Assembly (NCBI GenBank): GCA_038224615.1 | Contig: JBBRFH010000135.1 | Coordinates: 1-9,257 of the forward strand | Source of the DNA: JBBRFH01 sp038224615 | Lineage (GTDB): Bacteria; Planctomycetota; Phycisphaerae; Tepidisphaerales; Tepidisphaeraceae | Reading direction: 5' to 3' | Length of the DNA stretch: 9,257 nt | Shown here: positions 1 through 5,750 of the stretch, piece by piece | Layout: each line of letters begins with the position of its first letter | How positions within the stretch are numbered: the first letter of the stretch is position 1 | Notes under the pieces: model-generated | Told to the model about the DNA's origin: nothing | What the model saw: the letters and a program-made list of their open reading frames with translations, nothing else | Database searches by the model: none | Position numbers and translations under genes: made by a program

Positions 1-248
1 AGATCGTCGAGCGGCTTGAGCCGCTCAACCTGGCCCGCGTTGGGTGGGCGCACTTCGCGTTTGAGGTCGCGGACATCGCGGCGACGCACAAGGAGCTGGT
101 CGGCAAGGGGATTGCGTTCCACATCGAGCCCAAGCTCTTCCCTGAAGAATCGCCTGCCGTGAAGCTGGCGTTCTTCAAGGATCCGGATGGGAACGATCTC
201 GAACTCGTCGAGCCGCTGCCCGGCGGACGGTATCCGCAAGGAAAGTGA
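1..248 (+). CDS. VOC (glyoxalase-fold) family protein, 3' part only
   Basis: The left window edge cuts this gene; the frame with codons starting at base 3 stays open to a TGA at 246-248, giving about 81 C-terminal residues. They read like the second half-module of a vicinal-oxygen-chelate domain: a first strand GWAHFAFEV with a His where these folds place a metal ligand, a helix (ATHKELVGKG), and a closing strand FFKDPDGNDLELVEPL, where DPDGN followed by L-E-L-V-E is the usual VOC ending and contains the usual Glu ligand. VOC proteins include glyoxalase I, ring-cleavage dioxygenases, epimerases and resistance proteins. The visible part does not decide between them, and no substrate can be assigned. 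The next gene on the same strand starts 69 bases later, so co-transcription is possible but not shown. Confidence 0.85.
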   Translation, partial: IVERLEPLNLARVGWAHFAFEVADIAATHKELVGKGIAFHIEPKLFPEESPAVKLAFFKDPDGNDLELVEPLPGGRYPQGK

Positions 249-317
249 GCGATAGCGGGTGGCGCGGGCGTGCCGCGAGCGCGGCGGCGGCGTGCCGCTC
301 GTGTATCATCGCCGCCC

Positions 318-1184
318 ATGCGAACCGCTTTCTGCTCCGCCGCCGCTTGTGGTGCCCTGTTGTCGTCGTTGGCGATCGGTGACGACGCCGCGCTGCACGT
401 CACCGTCGAGCCTTACGCCCGTCACGCGTTCGATGCCGATCTCGACGGCGGCGCTTCGGTCGCCGTCTCACGCGCCGGCGCCAATGTGATCTTCGACAAA
501 AAGCTCTCCGACACCGCCTACGGAAGCGTCAAACTCCTCGGCGAATACTCGCACTACAACTTCGCCCCCGGCGACGGCGTGCTCGACGACGGCGTCACCA
601 TCGAACTCCGCCCATCTCTCATCAATTACTACAGCGACCACTTCAATGTCTACGGCGGTGCCAGCGTGGGCGCCAGCGGCGAAACCGACGCCGACATCAG
701 CAACGCGCTCTACTACGGCGGCTACGTCGGCTTCAGCTACAAGCTCGGCGACGGCGTGTGGATCGGCACCGGCGTGGGCGCGCAGACGCAACTCGAAGAC
801 GACCTGCTGTTCGTCCCGCTCTTTACACTTGACTGGAACATCACCGACAAGCTCAACCTCAGCGCCAACGGCCTCAGCGGCACGCTGACTTACACGATCG
901 ACAAGGCGTGGAGCGTCTACCTCGACGCCCGCTACGAGTACCGCCAGTTCCGCCTGAACGACGCCCCCGGCGCGCCCCTGCCCGACGGCGTGCTGCGCGA
1001 CGAAACCGTGCCGATTTCGCTCGGCGCCACCTGGCACGCCGGCGACAGCCTCTCCCTCAGCGCCGCCGGCGGCGTGGTGGCGTGGCGGAATATCGAACTG
1101 CGCGACAACGATGAACATCGCCTCAGTTCGCCCGACGCCGACCCGACGGGGTTTGTGAGCGTGAGTCTGAAGTGGGCGTTCTAA
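318..1184 (+). CDS. Secreted outer-membrane beta-barrel protein (DUF6268-like)
   Basis: This is a 288-residue protein with an N-terminal signal peptide: Met-Arg, then a small hydrophobic stretch rich in Ala/Leu/Ser to about residue 20. The mature part consists of alternating polar/aromatic strands separated by Asp/Gly-rich turns (YGGYVGFSYKLGDGVWIGTG, WSVYLDARYEYRQF, FVSVSLKWAF). It ends in Phe preceded by an alternating strand, the usual C-terminal signal for insertion by the BAM complex. Together these point to an outer-membrane barrel; the Planctomycetota DUF6268-type barrels are the closest family I can name, but only from general pattern. The frame is also open from a GTG at 270, which would add 16 Arg-rich residues. 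I chose ATG 318 because it gives a normal signal peptide. No Shine-Dalgarno is visible before 318; a TATCAT at 304-309 could be a -10 element. Function (porin, receptor or structural) is unknown. Confidence 0.8.
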   Translation: MRTAFCSAAACGALLSSLAIGDDAALHVTVEPYARHAFDADLDGGASVAVSRAGANVIFDKKLSDTAYGSVKLLGEYSHYNFAPGDGVLDDGVTIELRPSLINYYSDHFNVYGGASVGASGETDADISNALYYGGYVGFSYKLGDGVWIGTGVGAQTQLEDDLLFVPLFTLDWNITDKLNLSANGLSGTLTYTIDKAWSVYLDARYEYRQFRLNDAPGAPLPDGVLRDETVPISLGATWHAGDSLSLSAAGGVVAWRNIELRDNDEHRLSSPDADPTGFVSVSLKWAF

Positions 1185-1275
1185 CCACAAAGTGCCGGTT
1201 TGGTCCCTGCACCGATGAAAATTAAGCACCACGAGGATCGAGACCCGCCGATTTCGCAGACGACACAAATTTCGA

Positions 1276-1321
1276 CCCCCGCGTCCGCACGGCTTCTGTA
1301 TTCATCTGCGACCGCGGGCGG
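1276..1321. other. Imperfect stem-loop upstream of the GT87-like gene
   Basis: Within the 196-base gap between the barrel gene and the GT87-like gene lies a symmetric stem: CCCGCG 1278-1283 pairs with CGCGGG 1313-1318, then a 2x2 internal loop, then CGCA 1286-1289 pairs with TGCG 1307-1310, leaving a 17-base loop. It has no following T-run on either strand, so it is a poor intrinsic terminator. It could be a leader structure of the downstream gene or a processing site. The rest of the gap (1185-1380) holds no convincing gene or clear promoter. Confidence 0.4.
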
Positions 1322-1380
1322 GGTGGTAAACAGTTACGTTCTTGCTTGAACGATATCCAGAATGGGCCCTGAAGGTGATT

Positions 1381-2703
1381 ATGACAGACCAAAACTCCCC
1401 TGAAGATCTGCCGGCGCTTGCCCATGACGCACACCGACGATTCACGTTAACGGTGTGGATCGTGTTCGGCGGGATTTTGCTCTATTTTTTGATCCATAAT
1501 CTGTCGCGGATTCACCGTCAAAATCACCTGAGCGACTTCAGTGTGTTTTACGCCGCCGCTGATGCAATGGTACACGGGCGGGATATTTACCCGCTCGCTG
1601 CGACTAGTTATTACGTGTACCCGCCGCTCATCGCATTTCTGTATCAGCCCCTGGCCCGGCTCACGCCGCATGCCGCCGCCGGCGTTTCGCTCACGATCAG
1701 TGTGTTGCTTGCCGCATGGTCGATCGTGCTCGCGAGCCGCGAAATGGGTCGTCGTTTCGAGACGCAGGGAACATGTGCAAGAGTTGCGTTCGCTGCGCTA
1801 TGCACGTTGCTGCTGACATTCGGGCGGCTGAAGGCCGAGCTTAGCATGCAGCAGACGGATGTTCTGATCCTGATCGCGTACACGCTCGCGTTCGTGTGGA
1901 TCGATCGCCGGCCGCTGGCGGCAGGCGTGGTGCTGGGTTTTGCACTGAACATAAAATACCTGACATTTGGTGCGTTGCCCTATTTGCTGATGCGACGGCG
2001 ATGGAAGGCCGCCGGGGCGTTTGTCGCGGCGAGCATCTTCTGGGCATTGCTTCCTGCCACCACCGTCGGGCTCTCCACCGATCTCCGCTACTTGCGCGTG
2101 GCCACCGCGGGCATACTCGGCTCGGTCGGCGTCTCAACCGATGGCGAGCGGGCGCATGTTCATAACGTCACCGATTCGCTCCATATTTCGGCGACAAGCG
2201 GGATCGCCCGTGTTCTCGCTACGCACGGCCTCCCGATCGGCGTGGCCGGCATCGCAATTGTGGTGATTTTCCTCGCCTTCGTCGGCGCGGTGGCGTTGAT
2301 CTACCGGCACAACCGGCTTCCACTTTTCGCGTGGCCCAAGGCGAAGATGCAGATGGAACAGCCGTTCCGGGCATTGGTCGCGCTGGAGTGGGCCGGGATT
2401 ATTGTGGTATCTCTGGCATTCGGCCCAACCACAAACACGCGACACCTGGTCTTGCTTGCGGTTTATATCGCGGCCGGCTGTGCGCTGTTGCTGGCACCCG
2501 TCGCCTCGCCGCGACAGCGGCAACTGGCTGCGATCGCGCTGGCAATAACCTACTGCGGCATCGAGACGGGCCTCTGGGCCCAACACGACATCAATACCGT
2601 CTGGAGCGCCTACGGCGGCCAGGGGTGGGCGATGCTCGCCGCCTACCTCGTCCTTCTCGCCGCCGGAATGATCCACATCGCTTCCCGCACCCAGAGAGAT
2701 TGA
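1381..2703 (+). CDS. GT87/DUF2029-family membrane glycosyltransferase
   Basis: This 440-residue protein has about ten hydrophobic segments, the first at residues 22-39 and the last at 416-435. It matches the GT87 (DUF2029, PimE-like) pattern: after the first membrane helix comes SDFSVFYAAADAMVHGRDIY (51-70), whose Asp52 sits where the catalytic Asp of the first periplasmic loop lies in this family, followed by YPPL (80-83). Further family-like blocks are ALNIKYLTFGALPYLL (188-203) and GPTTNTRHLVLL (348-359). Known members transfer mannose or related sugars from polyprenyl-phosphate donors on the outer face of the cytoplasmic membrane. The donor and acceptor here are unknown. The frame is open from a TTG at 1342, but ATG 1381 is preceded by AAGGTG at a suitable distance and starts a normal hydrophilic tail. 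It faces the 2781-3011 gene tail to tail. Confidence 0.85.
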   Translation: MTDQNSPEDLPALAHDAHRRFTLTVWIVFGGILLYFLIHNLSRIHRQNHLSDFSVFYAAADAMVHGRDIYPLAATSYYVYPPLIAFLYQPLARLTPHAAAGVSLTISVLLAAWSIVLASREMGRRFETQGTCARVAFAALCTLLLTFGRLKAELSMQQTDVLILIAYTLAFVWIDRRPLAAGVVLGFALNIKYLTFGALPYLLMRRRWKAAGAFVAASIFWALLPATTVGLSTDLRYLRVATAGILGSVGVSTDGERAHVHNVTDSLHISATSGIARVLATHGLPIGVAGIAIVVIFLAFVGAVALIYRHNRLPLFAWPKAKMQMEQPFRALVALEWAGIIVVSLAFGPTTNTRHLVLLAVYIAAGCALLLAPVASPRQRQLAAIALAITYCGIETGLWAQHDINTVWSAYGGQGWAMLAAYLVLLAAGMIHIASRTQRD

Positions 2704-2714
2704 ACGGTAGCGAC

Positions 2715-2746
2715 TGAAGGGCACGTATCTCTTCACTCGGTTTTTT
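2715..2746 (+). terminator. Weak candidate terminator after the GT87-like gene
   Basis: Twelve bases after the stop codon, TGAAG (2715-2719) can pair with CTTCA (2731-2735) across an 11-base loop, followed by CTCGG and then six T at 2741-2746. The stem is short and is separated from the T-run by five bases, so termination here is only plausible. The position between two convergent genes fits. Confidence 0.3.
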
Positions 2747-2780
2747 AGGTTGAAGCGTCGCGTCCCATTCAATATTTCTG

Positions 2781-3011
2781 CTAAATCGACGTCTTGAAGC
2801 CGATCGCTCTTAGAAGGCACCAGCCGGCGCGGGCTTCGATGATCGCAAACGTGCCGGCAATGAGAAGTATGATCGAGACGACCCACCCGGCCGTTGCTCC
2901 GAACGCCAAAGCCCAGCCGAGCAAGAGAATCACACCGACGCAGACCAAGCCGATCCCCATCTTCAGCCTGGCAAGTTTGCCGCGCGCGTCGATATTGCAA
3001 ATGAATGCCAT
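2781..3011 (-). CDS. Small two-helix membrane protein (YgaP-TM/DUF2892-like)
   Basis: A 76-residue protein with a short N-terminal region CNIDARGKLARLK (5-17), two hydrophobic helices (about 19-38 and 42-59) and a conserved-looking tail EARAGWCLLRAIGFKTSI (59-76). The pattern N-I-D-x-R-G-K, two helices, then E-A-R-x-G-W-C-x-L-R-A-x-G-F-K-T-P/S-I is one I recognise from small uncharacterised bacterial inner-membrane proteins related to the YgaP transmembrane domain (DUF2892). Cys5 and Cys65 flank the helical hairpin. The frame is open further upstream to 3116, but the family-like sequence starts at the Met at 3011 and the upstream residues look like unrelated translation. No strong Shine-Dalgarno is visible. 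Function is unknown. It is divergent from the 3155 gene; the 143 bases between them should hold both promoters, but I saw no convincing -35/-10 pair. Confidence 0.7.
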   Translation of the reverse strand: MAFICNIDARGKLARLKMGIGLVCVGVILLLGWALAFGATAGWVVSIILLIAGTFAIIEARAGWCLLRAIGFKTSI

Positions 3012-3154
3012 GGACGAGCTTAGGCGCGATTGTGAATGCCCGGCGATTAGATTCCGGGCGCTCGCGGGCCCGCCAGCGAACATGAATCGGAATTCACCCC
3101 CAAACGAACGCCACATGCTTACGCTCTAACGACGGTAAACCCCGGGAGGCAGAC

Positions 3155-3607
3155 ATGGTCGGACAGCGCCAACTTCAGGAAGAGGTCAACAAGATCATCC
3201 GTTTTTACTTCGACGCCAAGGAGGATTATCGCCTCGCGTGCAACCGCGCCAGCGAGGATCTGAAGCCCGAGCTGACCGGCAAGATTGACCGCCGCGAACA
3301 GATGCACATGCAGTTACAGCAGGCGCTGACGGTCCTCAGCGGCGAGGCGAGCGACAATGGCACCGTGCTGGCCGACTTCAAGCGCGACTGGGAACGGGTT
3401 CGTGGTGGCGTCGCCGGCCACGGCTTTGAGTCGGCGATCAAGCTGGCCGACCAAAGCGACGCCCACGCCATCGAGCACATCACCAGCCTGATGCGGCACA
3501 CGATGACCGACAACATGCGGGCGCTCTTGCAGGACCACCTGGCCGAGTTGAATCAATCGCAAAGCCGCGTACACGAGATGCTTGCCGCCGGGCCGGTAGC
3601 GCATTGA
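3155..3607 (+). CDS. Ferritin-like four-helix-bundle protein (DUF2383/PA2169-like)
   Basis: A 150-residue, entirely helical, soluble protein. Helix A is about 5-30 (VNKIIRFYFDAKEDYRLAC), helix B about 41-62, helix C about 91-115 (SAIKLADQSDAHAIEHITSL) and helix D about 117-143. The block FKRDWERVRGGVAGHGFESA (75-94), a Trp-containing segment before a turn and helix C, matches the general layout of DUF2383 proteins, which belong to the ferritin-like superfamily and are often linked to stress responses. His/Asp/Glu residues in helix C (D99, D102, H104, H108) could bind metal, but the classic ExxH ferroxidase pattern is not evident. The start is well supported by GGGAGG at 3144-3149, five bases before the ATG. 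It converges on rmlD across a strong hairpin. The role is not established. Confidence 0.75.
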   Translation: MVGQRQLQEEVNKIIRFYFDAKEDYRLACNRASEDLKPELTGKIDRREQMHMQLQQALTVLSGEASDNGTVLADFKRDWERVRGGVAGHGFESAIKLADQSDAHAIEHITSLMRHTMTDNMRALLQDHLAELNQSQSRVHEMLAAGPVAH

Positions 3608-3615
3608 TTTCGTGG

Positions 3616-3679
3616 TGTGGGCATCCTGCCTATGCTCTGCGAATAATCGAAGACGAAGTTTGTGGGCAGGATGCTCACA
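3616..3679. terminator. 15-bp inverted repeat between convergent genes
   Basis: TGTGGGCATCCTGCC (3616-3630) pairs with GGCAGGATGCTCACA (3665-3679) over 15 bp with a single G-U position and a 34-base loop. It fills the space between the stop of the DUF2383-like gene (3605-3607) and the stop of rmlD (3685-3687). The position suggests a bidirectional transcript-end hairpin protecting or terminating both mRNAs. There is no T-run, so classic intrinsic termination is not shown. It may instead be a copy of a dispersed palindromic repeat. Confidence 0.65.
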
Positions 3680-3684
3680 GTCGA

Positions 3685-4560
3685 TCAGGGCGTTTGCAGC
3701 GCCAGCCGATAGCGATGCAGCGCCTCGCGCCATTGCGGCATCTGCTGGCGCGTGAACGATTCGTAGTCGCTCAGGTCCAGCACGCTGTAAGCCGGCCGGA
3801 TCGCCGAGTCGGGCTTGAGCTTCTTCCACTCGGCCGATGTCGTGCTCGACAGAACGGTCTTGAGGTTGAATTCATCCAGAATCGCCGCCGTGAAGTCGTA
3901 CCACGTCGTCGCACCGCTGTTGGTCAGATGGTAGATGCCGGTCGCGCCCCGGTGGACGAGTTCGAGCGTGGCGTCGGCGAGATCGTAGGTGAACGTCGGC
4001 GTGCCGTGCTGGTCGTCGATCACCTTAAGCGGCTTGCCCTGCTTTGCGACGTTGATCATCGTCTGCGGAAAGCACGGCCCGCCGGGGCCGTAGAGCCATG
4101 CGGTGCGGAGGATCAGCCACCGTGGCGGCGCGTTCTCCTGCAGGAGTTGCTCACCCAATAGTTTCGACTTCCCGTACACAGACAGCGGCCCCAACGGATC
4201 GCCCGGGCGCAGCGGACGGCTAAGGCTTCCGTCGAAGACGTAGTCGGTACTGTAATGCACGAGCATCGTGCCGTAGTCGCGACAGAGTTGTGCCAGGTGC
4301 CCGACGCCGTATCCGTTGCATTGGTTGGCCGCCCCCTTCTCCTTCTCGGCTAAATCGACTTTCGTGTACGCCGCGCAGTTGATCACAAGGGTCGGCTGGA
4401 GGTCGTGGAACGCGCGGTTGCACGAATCCTCATCGCACACATCACAGATCGATCGATCCGCAAAAGTCACGTTGAGATTCATCGGCGCGAAGCGCTGCCT
4501 GAAGGCATACGCCAGCATGCCTTTGCCGCCGGTGACGAGGATTCGGTCGTAGGTGTTCAT
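3685..4560 (-). CDS. rmlD: dTDP-4-dehydrorhamnose reductase
   Basis: A 291-residue short-chain dehydrogenase/reductase of the usual RmlD size. It reduces dTDP-4-dehydro-L-rhamnose to dTDP-L-rhamnose with NAD(P)H, the last step of the pathway, in the cytoplasm. Visible motifs: the dinucleotide-binding loop TGGKGML (10-16); INCAAYTKVDLAE (60-72), typical of RmlD; STDYVFDG (104-111), with catalytic Thr105; Tyr129-x-x-x-Lys133 in SVYGKSK; RTAWLYG (152-158); DDQHGTPTF (182-190), the sugar-nucleotide region; and GIYHLTNSG (208-216). All catalytic residues are present. It is the third gene of the minus-strand rml operon, 89 bases after rmlB, with a large palindrome in the gap. The start Met at 4560 lies eight residues before the glycine loop, as is normal. 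No clear Shine-Dalgarno is visible, because the upstream sequence is the AT-rich palindrome. Confidence 0.95.
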   Translation of the reverse strand: MNTYDRILVTGGKGMLAYAFRQRFAPMNLNVTFADRSICDVCDEDSCNRAFHDLQPTLVINCAAYTKVDLAEKEKGAANQCNGYGVGHLAQLCRDYGTMLVHYSTDYVFDGSLSRPLRPGDPLGPLSVYGKSKLLGEQLLQENAPPRWLILRTAWLYGPGGPCFPQTMINVAKQGKPLKVIDDQHGTPTFTYDLADATLELVHRGATGIYHLTNSGATTWYDFTAAILDEFNLKTVLSSTTSAEWKKLKPDSAIRPAYSVLDLSDYESFTRQQMPQWREALHRYRLALQTP

Positions 4561-4562
4561 GA

Positions 4563-4650
4563 ATGCTGAATTCTGAATGATGAATTCTGAACGGAATACC
4601 GAAAGACAGGCCTCGCCTTCCTTTAGCGTTCAGAATTCATCAATCAGCAT
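4563..4650. repeat. Palindromic spacer between rmlB and rmlD with three copies of an 11-mer
   Basis: The gap between rmlB and rmlD is almost wholly occupied by an inverted repeat. TGATGAATTCTGAAC (4578-4592) pairs perfectly with GTTCAGAATTCATCA (4628-4642); ATGCTGA (4563-4569) pairs with TCAGCAT (4644-4650) after a bulge. The 11-mer TGAATTCTGAA occurs at 4567-4577 and 4581-4591 and inverted at 4629-4639. Inside the 35-base loop a further hairpin is possible: AGGC 4608-4611 with GCCT 4615-4618, and AAAG 4602-4605 with CTTT 4621-4624. The outer arm touches the rmlB stop codon. The AT-rich arms contrast with the surrounding GC-rich coding sequence. In the mRNA it would form a long hairpin and cover the rmlD ribosome-binding region. 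Confidence 0.85.
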
Positions 4651-5672
4651 TACCGCGAAGCATACTGCGTCTCGTAATACTTCAAATAGTCGCCGCTCTT
4701 GATGTCGCGCCACCATTTTTCGTTGTCGCGATACCACTGGATCGTCGTCTTGATGGCCGAGTCAAAGCGGTACTTCGGCTCCCAGCCGAGTTCGTGTTTG
4801 ATCTTCGTCGCGTCGATCGCATAACGACGATCATGGCCGGGACGGTCCTGCACGTACTTGACGAACTTGTCCCAAGGGCAATCCATCGCCTTCAGAATCG
4901 TCTCGGTGATCTGGCGATTGGTCATCTCGTTGTTACCGCCGACGTTGTAGGCTTCGCCGAAGGTGCCCTTCTGCAGCACCGTGTAGATGGCGTCGCAGTG
5001 GTCTTCGACGTAGAGCCAGTCGCGGACGTTTTTACCGTCGCCGTAGAGGGGAACCTGCTTGCCTTCCATCAGGTTGGTGACAAACAGCGGAATCAGCTTT
5101 TCCGGGAAGTGGTACGGCCCGTAGTTGTTGCTGCAGCGCGTCGTCAGCAGCGGCATGTGGAAGGTGTGGAAGTAAGACCGCACGAGCACATCACCGCCGC
5201 ACTTGCTGGCGCTGTACGGGCTGTTGGGTTGCAGGGGCGTTTCTTCGGTGAACTTCACATCCGGCTGGTCTTCCGGCAGCGTGCCGTAGACCTCATCGGT
5301 GCTGACGTAGAGAAATTTTTCGATCTTCTTCGCCTTGGCGACGTCAAGCAGTACCTGTGTGCCGACAACGTTGGTTTGCACGAACGGTCCGGAACCAAGG
5401 ATCGACCGATCTACGTGCGATTCGGCGGCGAAGTGGACGATCTGCGTGACGCCGTGCGCGTCGATCGCGTTGGTCACCGCGTCGACATCGCAGATGTCGC
5501 CTTTGACGAAAACCACCTGCTCGCCGAGCAGATCGGCGATGTTGGCGAGGTTGCCCGCGTAAGTAAGCTTGTCGAACGCGACCAGCTTCACCGGCTCTTT
5601 TCGCGAAACCAGCATCCGAACGAAGTTACTGCCGATAAACCCGGCGGCGCCGGTAACGAGGATCGTGGTCAT
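4650..5672 (-). CDS. rmlB: dTDP-glucose 4,6-dehydratase
   Basis: A 340-residue extended SDR of typical RmlB length. It converts dTDP-D-glucose to dTDP-4-dehydro-6-deoxy-D-glucose using bound NAD+, the second step of dTDP-L-rhamnose synthesis. Motifs seen: the NAD+-binding loop GAAGFIG (8-14); FDKLTYAGN (33-41); HFAAESHVDRS (80-90); STDEVYG (124-130), carrying the catalytic Thr125, Asp126 and Glu127; YSASK (153-157), the active Tyr/Lys; RCSNNYGPYHFPEKLIP (179-195); NVRDWLYVEDH (215-225); and DRPGHDRRYAID (276-287). The frame continues upstream to 5966 inside rmlA, but the protein family starts at the Met at 5672, five residues before TGAAG. It is the second gene of the rml operon, 77 bases after the rmlA stop; that gap holds a double palindrome. 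Confidence 0.97.
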   Translation of the reverse strand: MTTILVTGAAGFIGSNFVRMLVSRKEPVKLVAFDKLTYAGNLANIADLLGEQVVFVKGDICDVDAVTNAIDAHGVTQIVHFAAESHVDRSILGSGPFVQTNVVGTQVLLDVAKAKKIEKFLYVSTDEVYGTLPEDQPDVKFTEETPLQPNSPYSASKCGGDVLVRSYFHTFHMPLLTTRCSNNYGPYHFPEKLIPLFVTNLMEGKQVPLYGDGKNVRDWLYVEDHCDAIYTVLQKGTFGEAYNVGGNNEMTNRQITETILKAMDCPWDKFVKYVQDRPGHDRRYAIDATKIKHELGWEPKYRFDSAIKTTIQWYRDNEKWWRDIKSGDYLKYYETQYASR

Positions 5673-5693
5673 GTGCGGTTTCCGAATGTCGTA

Positions 5694-5750
5694 GGGGTGC
5701 GATTTATCGCACCGATTCTGGTCGCGAACAGGGTGCGATAAATCGCCCCC
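5694..5750. repeat. Double palindrome between rmlA and rmlB
   Basis: Two 18-base units, 5696-5713 and 5732-5749, are separated by exactly 18 bases. Each is self-complementary or nearly so: GGTGCGAT-TT-ATCGCACC in the first and GGTGCGAT-AA-ATCGCCCC in the second. The two units also pair with each other: GCGATTTATCGCACC (5699-5713) with GGTGCGATAAATCGC (5732-5746), 15 bp, extended by GGGG 5694-5697 with CCCC 5747-5750 around a one-base bulge. The outer arm ends at the first base of the rmlA stop codon. It may be an mRNA stability hairpin, an internal operator, or a dispersed repeat copy. There is no T-run. Confidence 0.85.

Noticed and set aside
468..1268. 266-codon open frame on the minus strand
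   Set aside because: It is antisense to the beta-barrel gene, whose signal peptide and strand pattern are convincing; this frame is Val/Ala/Glu-rich with no family resemblance.
1222..1434. 70-codon minus-strand frame in the gap before the GT87-like gene
   Set aside because: It overlaps the start of the GT87-like gene, has no ribosome-binding site or recognisable features, and looks like chance.
2134..3000. 288-codon open frame on the minus strand
   Set aside because: It runs antisense through the GT87-like gene and overlaps the 2781-3011 gene in another frame; it shows no recognisable domain.
4794..5741. 315-codon open frame on the plus strand
   Set aside because: It is the antisense of rmlB, with repetitive Val/Asp/Arg composition and no motif.
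3616..5750. Inverted repeats as ends of an insertion sequence or transposon
   Set aside because: The repeats differ in sequence from each other, each is a closed hairpin with both arms close together, and no transposase lies between them.
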